A stretch of 64,000 nt of DNA from Panonychus citri (GCF_014898815.1 NW_026515455.1:992001-1056000), one strand, 5' to 3'; positions 46,944 to 61,262 are shown, counted from the first letter of the stretch. The notes: generated by a model from the letters alone, not told the origin. A program made the numbers and translations.

Positions 46944-48348
46944 AGTTTTCCTGTTAATGATTAGTAAGAAAATAATGATTAGTTGATTGTGATTATCACG
47001 ATTTGGTTTACAAGATGAGCATTTATTATGTGATTAACACGCCAAGTGATTGGGTGATTTGAGTTGTTGTATTTTTTGTTTCATGTTGAATGTTGAAATT
47101 AGTTAAATGATAATAATCATCATCATCATCATTATTTTTCATCATCTTAACAAGGCTGAGACATGATGATTATAAGTTAGTACTGTAAACAGATAACCTC
47201 ACACAACGTGAACAATTCAACGCGATTCATATTCCTCAACAATTATAATCCCTTATGATTTACCTTTAAGGTGAATATTATTATCTCATGGATATTAAAG
47301 ATACCTTTGGGTGCTGAATAACACTTTTCACTGATATAACTTATTCATATAATTTACCTTTGACACTAATAGGAAGTGGCGATGTGCTGATGGGCTCAAG
47401 GCTCAACCTCTCATGCAAATGGTTAAAGGTGAAAACTATTGAAGACAAGAAAACAAAATGATACATTTAAACAATTATTATATTGATCAATTGAAATTAC
47501 ATGGTTAAAGTACATCAACAGTTTTGTAACAACATTTAATTAGTATTCAAGTGTATTAACAATACTCTTGATTACTATCCTTTTGATTAGTGTGAGTATC
47601 ATTTGAGATTTATGATTGACAGCTAATCCTTTGGATACTTTGGTAAGGATATTATTTAATTAGTGGTTCATTTCAACATTATAATTGCCCAATTGTAACA
47701 ATCAACTGGTTCTTCTTGTCAAGTAAATAATTATCAATGATATCGGTTGACCGGAAAACGGAAATTGTAGCAAAAAGTAGATTGTTGTTTATCTGTTTGG
47801 TTAGAAGTGATTTGGATTAATTAATTGTTTCTTATTCAATTGAGTCACTAAAACGGAAACTGTAAGATTAATCTCTTCAATCATATCAATCTAATCAATC
47901 ATTGAATTTCCTTTTTATCATTTAAACTAAAAATCTATGAATGATCAGCTAATTGAATTGGAAAATTTAATGAACATTTGAAATTAGTTAATTATTTCTA
48001 ATGGTCGATAATCAAAAATTGTTAATCTAAAAGTATCACATTGGGCTAAGTGTTTACGTGCCAATGGTATCACAATGGTTATTACATAGGAATTAAAATG
48101 GATTCAATTGAAAATTGTATCGATTACAATTAGAAATTATTTTCCTTTGTTGTAATGACCATTCAAGGTAAATGGATGGACAAGACTCACTGACTTGTGT
48201 CAAGGTGCAATGATGATGATAAAGGTGGCAAAGTGTGAGTATCCAGGGTAAACTCATCCATCTTGATCAGATTCACTTTCAAGTAACTACAACAATCAAC
48301 GTGCTGATGTTTTTTGTTGCAAATCAATGAATGTAATTATTATGGACC

Positions 48349-48351
<3 letters not shown>

Positions 48352-48379
<28 letters not shown>
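48352..48379. repeat. (GA)n microsatellite
   Basis: GA run of about 28 bases in a right-arm-specific block. Confidence 0.85.
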
Positions 48380-48384
<5 letters not shown>

Positions 48385-51300
48385 GTGCCAAAGAAAAGTA
48401 TCACTTTTGATTTCAACTTGCTAATTGATTCCTAACCATTAACTTGATTAACGAATATAAATCATCATATAAATTTCGAAACTGAAAGAAAAAGAAAAAG
48501 TTTGTATAGAATTTTTTTCTTTTCTTCTATACATGAAGTGCTAACGTGCTGAAAAACTTGGTAGAAATACAAATAACCAGGTAATTGAAGTGATAACACA
48601 TAAGAATTTTTTTTCTTTTCTCATAATTAATTAACTAATCAACTCGAGTTAATCTTTTAATTAATTCTAACCTCCATCTCTCTTTCTCTCTTTAACTAAT
48701 ATTTTCCCTTTCGGCCTTAATTATAATCGTATCTTTTGATTGTGTGTATCATTTGCTTAGATTATCAGTTAATCAATTATCAAACACGTTAACATAATAA
48801 TAACAACAGTGGCGAACAGTTAATCTTGTAGATCAATTATCATTAATTAATTCACTTTTCTAAATATAATCAGTAAATCTTGACATGATTAACAATCACA
48901 AGTATTTAAGTGAACAAGATTATCATTGTAATGAACATTCAATATTCACTTTTGAAACTGTTAATCTCTTAGATGTAATCTAATCTAAACAGATCTAATC
49001 TGATGTAATCTAATGTAATAGTTGATTAATTTCATGATTTTGTTTTTGTTTTTCATGTGTAAGACTTTGGTGTTTAATCAGAATTATTTGTGATTAATTC
49101 AGTTGATTGTTGATAACAATTGTTGTTTACTTGATTAAAATAAATATCTATTCGTGAGGATTGATTAAATAGTGATAGCCTCTTGAGATGGTGATGATGT
49201 TGATGTTGATGATTATTTTAATAATACAAAGATAAAAACATTGATGATGAAAACGTGATTATCAAAAAATGAGCAATTAAAAGTTAATTTGATTTGTAAG
49301 AATCAAAGAGACTGAATGAAGAAACAATTGAGTGTAAATTACAATTGATCAAATGCTCATCATTTATTATTTGAACCTAGAATTGTGTAGATTAAGGATA
49401 AGGATAAGCACCAATTGAGAGATTAATTATAATCCTCACCGTTAATAAGGTTATCTAATTTTTTACACCTTCTCATTAGGATATTTCTGACCATTAGATA
49501 CTAAAGGTTAACTTACTTGAATTTACTATGATATAATAGGCCTTTATGGTTGCACAAGGTTTTCGTTTGTGGTTGTTACCTGATTAAAAGTCAACAGGTA
49601 AAAAAGTTACAAGGTAAAAGTTTATCTCCAATTGGAATCTTGTTTTTTTCTCTTATTCATTTTCTCTCTCTCAAGGTAACAAAATATTCTAAGAAAATAT
49701 GAAATCAATATTTTATTGGAATCAAGGAAACGATTCTTATTTATGGTAATAAATACAGAGAAGATTTTATAATCCAATTGTTAATCTGAATAAGAATATG
49801 AATCCAATTATTGATTAATCATAAATTGGAATAAAATTCTTATTATATTATTAATAATAGAAACATCGAGTTGAATCATAAACAAGAGTAAGAACAAGAT
49901 CAAGATTAAGATTAAGATGGAGATCTACAAGATTTTACTTTATCTTTGTGACGATCTGATGGTTAATCTATTGGTAGTTGATTAGTGACTAGATTCTAGA
50001 GGTATGATAGTCTTTTGTGTAAAGGTATTAATCCATGAGTTATAATCTTATTTTATCTGATTGCAGTTAATTGTTGTTAGATGAACGCCTTTTGTTATTT
50101 GTCATCTTGTGACCATTGGATTAGCAAAGACAATGGATTGAGAGAAAAGGAAACACTATTGATTGTGCAAAAAAAAGAGATTCATTTTTAATCCATTGTA
50201 ATTGTAAGGTAAGAATACGATTTATGAATGAAATGTTGTTTGGGTCAAAAAGTTGACCAATAAGTCAAGAGACTGATAAGAGTTTAAGATGAAAAGATGA
50301 AAAGATGAAAAGATGACCAAAGGATTAAACCTCTTGATCGAGATAAAAGATTGGATATTATTCCTCAGATCGTTGGCACTTTTTTCTTTCTCGATAAAGT
50401 AAATAGACTATTGGAATCGAAAAGATCTCCAATAGACTGACCATTGGAAAACAATGGAACTGGACATTTAAAACCCTTTCGTCTTTCAAACCATTCGGAG
50501 AATAGAAGTAAGAATAAAGAGAAAAAAAGAGAGAGAAAGAGAAAAATTAAAGGAAATCAATTTAATAATAGTGAAAAAGACGAACCTTTTTTCTTACAAG
50601 AGAGAAAATGAATTATGATAATAAAAGAAGAAACTTTTACATGTTCTTACCCCCCCCTCTCTCTCTCTCTCTATCGGAAGGTGACAACTCAATAATAAAA
50701 CCCTATCTTCGAGAAATAAGGACAGAGATTAAAGGTCATCTTCGTATATTTTTCGTATATTTTTCGTCTCAATCTTCATCTCCTTCCGCTTCCTTTTTTT
50801 CATTTTCCAACAATAAAAGATCACGATTATTTCTCGAAAGGTATTAATCTTTTTTTCTTTTCTTAGTTGTAAACTTTACTACCAAAGAAGAAGTTGAATC
50901 TCATCTTCATTCAAATCTTCTCCTCCTTCTTCCTCTAACACAAACTCGATTCTTTCTCTCAAGTTCATATGATCTTCTATTAACAAAAATTCACGAATTA
51001 TCTTCAATATAAAATTAACATCACTTCCTACAAAACCGAGCTTAGAACAAAAATTCAAAACTATTAATCCACAGACTCTACTCAGCAAAAGCTAAAGTAT
51101 TACTCTAGATTCATACAATTAGAGTTCATGATTATACTTATAAGACTTATTATCATAAGAAAATCTCAATGACACTCGAAAAACAGTTCTAACGTGTTCA
51201 ACCTTTGGTATTACTATTCTAGCACTTGAACTCAGTTAGAATGAAGCGATGTCAAAGATAATCGTCATGTTATTTGTGCCCGTAAGTTTATTAGTTTACC

Positions 51301-52040
51301 TTCATCACTTCTAAGGTCAAATTATAAGTAACTCGTGTTCTCACCTTCACCAATATTACCCATAAATCGTAATTACGATATTTACACAAAAAGATTAACA
51401 GGAAGACCAAAGTCACCCTGTAATTGACCATAGACTCTAATGGGCTGGGAAACCCTTTAACTCAATCAATGGTGATAATCACAGAGAGATGAAAGTAAAT
51501 GATTGTGATTAACTTGAAGGATTAAAGTTGATTAAGGATAAGAAATAAAAAGTAAACAAGGAAACAGTTACAATGACATTGACATTAAGGTGATAATCAT
51601 TGACGATAAAATTATCACTTCCGCTTAATTGTTTTCTTACCTTTGTAATGTTTTCCTTAAGATGTGTCAACTTTTCACCTTTGGTATCTTCGTATTTTTG
51701 AAGATGCTTGACCCTTTTGACCCCTTGACCACTTCACTATCTTTTAACAGCAGAGACAATAGTAACTATTCATTTACATGTGAACCTTTTTGAAATAAAA
51801 TCTAATAAAGATAATGATAAGGTGTCATCCTCATATCGATGGAGAAAGGTTATTGAGGGTGTGGTTGCTATTCTGGACAATGGTCAGTCTAAAAGGAAAC
51901 AGTCTAATATACAACATTGCAACTGCTCCTTAATTGTGTCAATTAATAACAACAATCAAATTTGATTGACATCAGTTAACATTGGAAACATATAATCATC
52001 AACGAGTAACAATAATTAACCTCATCATCAAGTTTTATTA

Positions 52041-52044
52041 TTGT
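52041..52044 (-). other. empty insertion site of the LTR element
   Basis: On the minus strand this reads ATC-ACAA-TAATAAAAC, one copy of the 4-bp target, with flanks matching both sides of the left-arm insertion. Confidence 0.9.
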
Positions 52045-52939
52045 GATACAATTAAATACTAAATGATCAGTTAACTAGTTGACAATTAACTTGACATTAA
52101 ATGAAATTGTCACAACCCTTTTTCAACACAATCAATAATTGTCATTTGCCCTTGAGCAATTTACTTAATGTTTGTTGAAAGTAATTCAGTTAATTGTTTC
52201 ATCATTTTAATATTAAGAGTTTGTGATTTAATGAATTAATCAACTCAATTTAGATCTACAATTAAAAATTATAATAAAAATCCAATTACTAATTAGTGAT
52301 TAGGTGTTTCAATTGATATTTTTGGGTGAGGTTTAATCGTCAGTCACAATTAAGATAACCATTAAATTGTCCCCAAATTATAATCACAATCAAAGAAACC
52401 AACAATTAGATATTATATTCATTTGAAAAGTTAACAAACCTCAACAATTAACTTGAATCCGAAGTAAATTAAAAAGGACTTTAAATCATTAATGATAATT
52501 TGCTAGTTAATCAATTACTGATTTAGTCAATTTAGATGGTCATAATTAATACATGAAGAAACATCCAAACAACAATTAATAATAAAATAGTAATAAATTG
52601 TATTTAAATATTACAACAATTTAAAGTTTGTTGATTGTTTTGTTTGGTTGGAAACATTGATGAGATTTGATTGTAATGATAAATTAGATATGAAATTAAA
52701 TGTCAACTCAATTTAATTGTTGACTTGTAATTACGATGATTGTAAATGGAGCTGTTAATGACAGTGTTAATGTAGATTGATATAAATATAATTTAGTTAA
52801 ATTGCTTTGTAATTAGTTGAAAATTAACAATTAGTTTGAATGTTTTACCTGCAACGAAAAGTAAAATAATCCAATTCAATGTAAATATAAACGATGATGA
52901 TGATAATGTTTATCTAAATGTTGATAGATAATTAATATA

Positions 52940-54490
52940 ATCATCATCGCTCAATGAATATATTTGTAACTAAATTAAGTCTAAATAAATGTTGACAAAA
53001 GTGATAATTAAGATTCTAATTAAAATCAATTCTATTCAGTGATGAGGAAAATAAAGTAAATCATCATCATCATCATCTTTCCGCCTTCTTCCTCCTTCTA
53101 AACACAAACTCTTTAGGTATCAAGTGATGAATATCAATTAGACTAATTAATCTTAATCTTCAATCAGTATACAAGATTTGACATGAAACTTGTTTACCCT
53201 CAGTTGATATCGTAAAGTTTTCAACAGGTAGATAAAGTTAATCTACAGGTAATATCTTAATTTTGTCTACAAGTTAACTGATATTATCATCCAGTGGTGA
53301 CGGTGGTTTTTTAAGGTGTCCTTAGAGGTGAAAAGAGGACAAACCTCATCATCTTGATCCTCCTTCAAGTGATCAGGATGAGAGAGGATCAGATAAGCTC
53401 AAAAATTAAAGCCCTACAGTTGATGATGATACAAACGTGAAATATTATGCAAATTACAATGTTACAGGTACAAATTTCCGCTTCCCAATTCAATCTTCCA
53501 CCTTCAACCCATCATCATCTTCATCATCTTCATCATCTTATGAATAAAATTTCAATTCATTTTCTCTCATCTTTTCATTTTCCTTCTTCATGATCAATTG
53601 ACATATTCTTTCATGTTAATTTCTCTCTCTCTCTCTCTGCTCTCTAATTGTCATTTGAAATGTAATCACTCATCTAATTGCTCTCAGCAAAATAAAATGA
53701 AAATGATTAGCATCCTCATCACTTGTACATGAAGAGAAGATGAAAATTCTTGAACCAATTGAAAATATTTCCTCTTATTAAACGTAAATAAATTGGTGGG
53801 ATAAATTATCTTACCTGTTGATTATTTACCTTATCAAATATAATCAAAGGTGTACCCATGAGGCATCAATGTTGACCATATAATCAATGAGGCCCAAATT
53901 GATTTGTCCATTGATTGTAATAATAATCAACTGATTGTCATCAAGATGAACAACCAAAAAATCAAAGTGAACCTCATAAAATAGTTGATTGTCAATAATA
54001 CTTTGTGATTGATTGTTCTGATTGTCAAATTGATGATGATTACATTTTACTTGTAATTTGCAATTCAATTGAATTAGATTGTAATTTGATAACTTGATTA
54101 TTGATTTCAATTCATTGATAAAGCAATTAGATTAATTTTTTTTGCTTCATTCCTCTTCCTTCATCCAATTAAACTGAATTAAGATATTACTTTAATCTTG
54201 ATTACAATCAAAAACCTTTGATGTAGATCGATTATCCTAATTAACATGATAATCTAATAGCTAATTGAATATTTTATTCATTGTTATCAGTCACAATTAA
54301 ATGGTCAACAATTAACGCAAAAAAAAACTGTCATTTCGACTTCGTGATATCTACAAGCAAGGCCAGGCCATTTTCGCGTGTCCATCGGTACTAAATTATC
54401 CCTCAGGCTATAATCTTGACATCAATTGTTTCCAATTGTTTTCAGTTGATTTTTGAATATCAATTATCATCAAGTGAATGTAAATTATCA
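52940..54490. repeat. right-arm-specific block (about 1.5 kb)
   Basis: Homology to the left arm stops just beyond GATAATGTTTATCTAA (about 52918, left 25245) and resumes near AATCATAAATTAAGGTG (about 54510, left 25065). The left arm has only about 150 bp in between. I see no transposon ends or coding frame. Confidence 0.6.
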
Positions 54491-57400
54491 TGATAATTAG
54501 ATTATCAACTTAATCATAAATTAAGGTGTGATCCTGATATTAGTTAATTGATTTTCATCTTGATTAAGTTTATCTTTAATTACCTAATCTTAATAATCTT
54601 TACCTAAGAAAAATTAACATTTAAATGTTACATCGTTTTAATTTACAATTAAACTAATCAATTAACTAGAATGTTGAACATGTTGATTGAAACGAAATTA
54701 AAATTTTCATCTTATTGACCTTGATTTAAATTTCATCGGCATTGATGTTAATGGTTTTAAATGGTGATCGGCAACGGGTGAGAGGCCTTGACCCTAGTGA
54801 CATGATGATATCGGTTGAAGACAAAAGGTAAATGGTTAATTAATTTAACAGAGAGAAAGTTAAAATTATCATTAGTTAAATTAGATTAACAATTATGTTT
54901 GAAAGTGAAAAACATTTCCAATTGATGATAATAATAAATTTCCAATGATTAGACCTGGAAAATATTTCGACACGAGGCTTATAAGATCACTTTAAGGTCG
55001 ATTTTTTCAATTCCCTGTTAGGTAATCATCATCTTCATCATCACGACTCAATTCACGCCCAATGGTCAACCTGTCCATCGTTTCATGTTCATACCAAAGA
55101 GATGAACAAATCGCCCGAGGGCCTCAGTTGAATATACAAAACTTATCATTCCAAAGGTGACCTAATGCTTTAAATAGCTATTTAAATAGTCATTTACACA
55201 ATTAAAAAGATGACAATTAATACATTTAACCAAATTCCAAACTTGTTATTAAATTGTTCATTTTTATCACCTAATAATCAAGTAATCTGTTAATTAACTA
55301 CAATCAATATCTAAAGATAATCATCATTTTTTACCCTTGATTTTTATTATCATTATTATCTGATTGTTATCTTATATTTTCATCATTATCATCATGATAA
55401 TTGAAATGAATTAACGAGCTGAGATATTAATTTTTGAGAATCTTGTTTTCTTTATGTGGCCAGTTAATTGTAATGCTGTAATTTAATTGCTTGACCCTGT
55501 AATTATCAAGGATTATAATCAACGATTAAACTTGAAAAGTAAAATAATTAAACATTACAACTTAGCCAATGGTCAGTTTGGTTGTGCAAGTCAGAAGGAG
55601 ATGTTAACAATTTCACCTTTTTCCAAATGAGATTAGATCAGATTTGAGAAAACTATTATTATGATCTAACAATTAGTTAATCATTTGTTGTGTTTTAATC
55701 ATCTAAATCCGAACCTTTGTAACAATTTAATGATTGTTTATCTAGTTGTGCAGCATTTGTGTCCACCCACATACTGTCAACATCCTCGTTCACTTCCTAT
55801 GCTAATAATAATAATGTCGCATGTAAGATATTGGCACGCGATCGGTTGGACATGCGGACGTGCATCTAGAATATATTAACACGTTATCCAAGTGAAACGA
55901 TACATCAAATTAATTCTGGGCGTTGGCTCATTAATATTATATAGATTTTCTTATTATTATCACAAAACAAGTAACTAATTAATTGTAAACGTTTACACAG
56001 AACAATTTACTTCCTTTACTGTTAAGATAATTACCGGAATTGATGTGATGACAATCAGTTAATCGTTTATTGAATAAATTAAGCACAATACAATTACCAC
56101 AACAATTTAATACTCGACAAAATTGTTTTTTCTTATAATAGTTAGTAAACAATTGCAATTGTTGACAATTGAATATTTTTTTCTTTCTTTACATTTAATT
56201 GTTGAGCGAAAGTTTTAAGATTGTTGGTAAATTAATTTCCATAGACCAACAATCAGCTTCTAATATCGTAAAGGTGAATCAACAATAATCGACGAAGGAA
56301 AATTATTCAGGTTATTATTTTGTTTCGTTCCAATGGTGATAACTTATTATTATCCCGATTGGAATAACTACTTTTACTCCATAAGGATCATGGACAATTT
56401 ATGATAACATTTAATTGTGAATATGATACATGTAAATGAGAAGAAGAGAAATTGAGAGAAAAGTTTTCTCTTTATTTCCATAAGAATTTTTTTTATTCTA
56501 TTTCATGTTGTTTACCTTTGGTTTTCTTTTCAGAGGAGAAATGAATGAAAGAAACGATTGAATGGAAGGTGAGGGTGGTCAGTGGATGGAAAAGTTTCTT
56601 GTTTTTCTTTTCTCTTTTCGAATTTGAAATTGAGACATAGTCCATCTATTGTCCATTCAATGAATTTTCTTTGACAGAAAATAAAAGAAGAAGAAGAGAT
56701 TTGATCTTGTTCTTCATTCTATTCCAACTCTTTCACTCCTCCTATTTATCCTTCATCATCTCCTCCTTTTCTTCATCTTCCTCCACCTTCTTCTTTCTTT
56801 CTTCTACCTTATCCTCTCTCTCTCTCTCTCATCTGATTCACGCCTTTCATGATAGTCTCAAGTCGCCATTTAACTGCCATTACATTTACTTGCCCCTTAG
56901 AATCACAAGCACCCACAAAGTCGCTTTCGTCTTTGACCTTTGACAAAAGGGATCTTATCGTTAAGAACATTGTAAGTCCGAACTTTTCTCTCTATCTCTC
57001 TCACCTTTTACCTTTGTAACCACACTTTTAATATTTACTTTTCTATTCCATTTTTTTGTTCTTCTCTTTTCTCTTTTCATATTTCCCCTTGACCGTTGGT
57101 CAAGAAATTCATGTTAAAACTATTAACATTTAAATCTTTTCCTCCAACACCTCAAATTCACATTAATACTCATATTTACTGTTTGTATTTAGACCATTGG
57201 TCAAGTCATTGGATCTCATTATTATCATTATTGGACATTAATTTACACAATTGACCAACTAATAACTACCTTCCATTGAACAATAAAGGTAATCATTATT
57301 TACATTGGAGTCTTATTATAAAGATACATTTTCTTATGGATTATTTTTCATTCAGATTTACCATTGAAATGAGACCAGGTAAACAATTACAATTCACCCA

Positions 57401-58445
57401 AAGGCATTTAAATAAAGACACAGATTATTTTCACAGGTAAATTACAATTCAATTTGTGTAAATCATCTTGTTAATTGTATTGGTAATTCATTTGAGTAGA
57501 AAAAATCTCAATATCAATTTGATGTTTATCGATTGTTAATAATTTGATTAAGTTTTGCTCATTTCAATATTTAGATAATCAAACAACAATTAATTATTTG
57601 GTTGAATTCGCGCCAATGAGATTAATCATCAAAGGTTTAATCATGTCAATCAGTTTTCGCTTGCATATTCATCGGATTTTCAGAAATTGAAGAGTAAAAA
57701 TTGTCTTTTTAAATCAGAGACTTTGATCAAGCAAACTCAACAATCGAAGATCAAGTAACCTCAATAGTTTTCGAATTGAAACTTCATGATAGAGTTCAAC
57801 TCAGCACTTACCTAGAAAAGAAAGCTTTGAGCTGTTGAACTTTAACCTCACTGAATCTCAATCGAATGTACATTGAACTAAAAATTCAACGAGAAAAACT
57901 GGTTTAGAACATTGATAATAGATGTCGATCTGTTCGCTTTTTAAGGTAGAAACTTTTCTTGCTTTGTTAGCTATTTTCCTCTCTATCACCATCCTCATCA
58001 TCTTTATCCTTATTCTCATCTCCCTCTCTCTCTCTCTCTTTCTTTTCATCTTCTCTTCTTCATCCTCACCTTCTTTCTTGTTTACCTCCCATTTTTCTTC
58101 AAAATCTCCGCCTTCGAATCTTTCTCTTCTTTCTCAAGGAGTTACCTCTCATTTCGATATAACAGCAAAAAATAGTGAGCTTAATATCGTCATAACATAT
58201 TAGAGCGTCGACTTAACTTTCCACTGGCATTTTACCTTTACCTTTGGATAGAATAACATTCAATCTTGTTTATTCTCACTATTTCTCCACTGTGCCTCTT
58301 TCTCCATGTTATTATTACCATAGATGAACATAGAACATTATAAATTGTAATAACTTTTTTTCCTCGAAAAGTTTTTTCCCTTAAGTTTTGAAAATTGTTT
58401 TCACCTTCGACTTTACCTGCAATCGTTTCTCATCTGTAAACTAAA

Positions 58446-60401
58446 ATGGCCACAACAGCAATCGGATATCAAACATCAATGATAACTGTTATTGTGACAG
58501 AAGATAAAAAACCATCAACAATTTCGGGAGTTAAACGCAAGCGAATCGGAAGCTCAATTAAATCTTCATCAACTCCACCCAAATCTCGATCACTTGTTTC
58601 ATCTTATTCATGTTCATCATCGTCAACATCATCTGCAAGCTCGATAGCATCTTCGTCTTCCTCGTCCTCATCTTCATCTTCGTCGTCGACATCATCGACC
58701 ATCGCTCCATTTGCTGTCGCTCGTCGTAATGAACGTGAACGTAATCGAGTTAAAATGGTAAACCTTGGATTCAATACTCTTCGTGATCATATTCCTAAAG
58801 AGAAACAAAATAAGAACAAGAAAATGTCCAAAGTGGAAACACTTCGAGAAGCAGCTAATTACATTCGTCGACTTCAGTTACTCTTGAAAGGAGACACAAG
58901 TTCATTGGAAGCATTTAGTTCAGTACTTTCATCGATATCACCACTTTCGATTCAATCCAATTCATCGATCTCTTCAAGGTAAGAATTAACTTTCTCTCTC
59001 TTTCTCTTTGCATCTCAATTGATTTTCTTTCATTGATTAGTTTGCATAAATTTATCCTTTTTGTGTTTATTATTTGGAAACTCACCTTTGCTTGTTTTTT
59101 TTCTTTTTTTCTTTTTTTCGAATTTTTTTGTTTTCTCTCCTGTTATTTTCCCGCATCTTCAATTTGATCTTTAGTGATGTTGTCATGAAAAAAGAGCCTG
59201 ATGAAAATATGAATCCAATCAGCACGTTATTATGTTCACCCAATAGTAATTCATCATTATCATCTTCCTCTTCCTCTTCATCATCTTCTTCTCCCCCTGA
59301 TCAATCATTATCACCTCATTATCCTGTTGATTCGTCACCTTTACGCCATTCTCATCATCATTCGCATCATCAAGATTCTCAGCATCAGAATCGTCAACAG
59401 CAACAAAATCATCACCAACAGAATCAGAATTATCAAAATTATATCGGATCAATTTCAACTTCTTCTCCTCCTTCATCTTCATCACCATCTCTCACTTTAG
59501 CATCTTCACCAATAGTTCAAACATCAATCGCATCCTCATCATCATCATCATCTTGTAAAACAACAACAACAATTTCAGTAACACCAGTTAACAGTAATTA
59601 TCACCAAAACCAACACCAACATCAACTGCATCAGAATCATCAGAACCATCACAATCACCAACAGCAACATCTTCATCACCAACAACAAGAACTGAATCAT
59701 AATCAATCACAACCTTTGCTCCAAATCTCAACACAATCTCAATTACCTGATCATCAACACCATCAACATCAACATCAACATCAACATCAACATCAACATC
59801 AACATCAACATCAACATCAACATCAACATCAACATCAACATCAACATCAACATCAACATCAACATCAACATCAACATCAACATCAACATCAACATCAACA
59901 TCAACATCAACATCAACATCAACATCAACATCAACATCAACATCAACATCAACATCAACATCAACATCAACATCAACATCAACATCAACATCAACATCAA
60001 CATCAATCCTCTCATCCAATTCAATACCATCAACAACAATTAAATCAACTACCTCAAATCAATCATTAGAAATGATTAAATGTTCACCAACGACAATTCA
60101 ACATCACCATCAACACCAACCCAATAACTATCAAGACCAACTTAGTCCAATTAATGGTCAACATCATCTGATGAATTCAATTCATCAGTATCAGAATCAA
60201 CAGCAACATTCAATCATAATCAACCAACAACAACACCAACACCATCAACAACAGTACCAACAGCATTCACCATGTTCAATGTTATCACCCAAATCGTTGG
60301 CACCTTCAGAAATGTCACCTTACTCCCTTCATGACACAACAATAGACACAATCAAATGTGATCCCGATGATATTTTTGACTTTGAAACTTTATTATCCTA
60401 A
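58446..60401 (+). pseudogene. achaete-scute homologue, second copy with a frameshifted tail
   Basis: Exon 1 is 58446-58978, the same 533 nt as the left copy, with two residue changes (Pro to Ser, Ser to Thr) and an unchanged bHLH. Exon 2 starts at 59175 after TTTAG. The tail carries about 41 CATCAA hexamers (59761-60006) coding a His-Gln repeat, against about four in the left copy. One C is missing after CAACTACCTCAAAT (near 60056), which shifts the frame and stops translation at 60069 after about 475 residues. The remaining 109 codons, ending in the conserved DDIFDFETLLS, are open in another frame to 60401. A product keeping the DNA-binding domain but lacking the C-terminal peptide is possible. 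The change could also be a consensus error, since a one-base loss in such sequence is easy to make. Confidence 0.75.
59761..60006 (+). repeat. (CATCAA)n hexanucleotide expansion in exon 2
   Basis: About 41 tandem hexamers without interruption, coding alternating His-Gln in the gene frame. The left copy has about four at the same place. Confidence 0.95.
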
Positions 60402-60513
60402 TGTAAACATATTCATCCTCATCTCTCTCATCTTCAACATCCTCAATCAAATGAACAATATATTTTTTTGCCAAAACGTTGAAACGTTGACACAATTTTT
60501 TATTATCTTTAAA

Positions 60514-60519
60514 AATAAA
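60514..60519 (+). terminator. candidate polyadenylation signal of the right achaete-scute copy
   Basis: AATAAA about 115 bases after the original stop at 60401, in sequence that differs from the left arm. Confidence 0.4.
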
Positions 60520-60613
60520 TATATAAATATTATTAAAATTAAAATAAAAGTACACATATTATATTATAAAGATAAATTTTTGTACGAATTTAAAATCAAG
60601 AAAAAAACAACAA

Positions 60614-61262
60614 CAACATTGATTAAATAAAGTATTAAACTACCTGAGAATTGATTGTTTACTAATTGTTACTAAAATCGACAATTCAACCAATTAACTT
60701 GCGAATCAATCTTAATTTTGAATTAGCTTGAATATCGAGTTGATTTTAACTGCTTCTGATGCTCATCTTTGATTAACAGTCAATGGGCTCAGTACTTGGT
60801 GAGTTGAGGTCAGTTAGGCTTAGGGCTCATTGATGATGGTTCTTTGGGCTTGGTCATCATCTTGACCCGTGCCTATGTGCCGATGAGATAAAAACAATGA
60901 TAAATTAAACATACCTTCAGTTTCTGACCTTCTGACCATCGGTCACTCTCCTTACACGGGCTTTAAAATGACCGAAAAGAGAAATAAACTAACTGATAAT
61001 TCTAATAACAAATGACCTTATCCCCGATCGATAGGAAATTGAATTTAAATTTTACTTTATAATTGAAATAAATTAAGAATTGGATTGGATTATTATCAAC
61101 AATCAGCCTTGTTATCGTTAAGTTTTGAGCGATTAATTCAATTTATAATTAATCAGAATTTTCTCCTATAACAGTTTTGATAAAGTTTCCAAACAATTTA
61201 AGAAGAAAACAAAAAACTTATCGTATTTACGTCTCTAAGGTATTCGTGATTAAGTAATGAAT
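60614..61262 (+). repeat. 3'-flank segment, first copy of a direct duplication
   Basis: Nearly identical to 62431-63080 (CATTGATTAAATAAAGTATT at the start, GTAATGAATCAAACAAC at the end), with single-base differences. The outer boundary of the inverted duplication (60946) lies inside it. Confidence 0.9.

Larger units (their letters stand above)
46941..58445. other. right-arm flank upstream of the second achaete-scute copy, no supported gene
   Basis: About 11.5 kb mirroring left-arm non-coding DNA. Frames at 50608, 50879, 51780, 53844, 55685, 56671 and 57922 are short, repeat-derived or not maintained between the arms. The frame at 56671 partners with that at 22961 but diverges after a one-base C-run difference. 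Confidence 0.45.
46765..60946 (-). repeat. right arm of the giant imperfect inverted duplication
   Basis: Reverse complement of 19831-45874 minus the retroelement. Arm-specific blocks occur at about 47665-48560, 52940-54490, 57740-58320 and in the 3' flank of the gene (60410-60700). The unoccupied target of the left-arm retroelement is at 52041-52044, flanked by continuous matching sequence. Confidence 0.9.

Noticed and set aside
59588..60039. Asp-Val and Met-Leu repeat proteins on the minus strand
   Set aside because: These frames are antisense readings of the CATCAA repeat in the achaete-scute exon.
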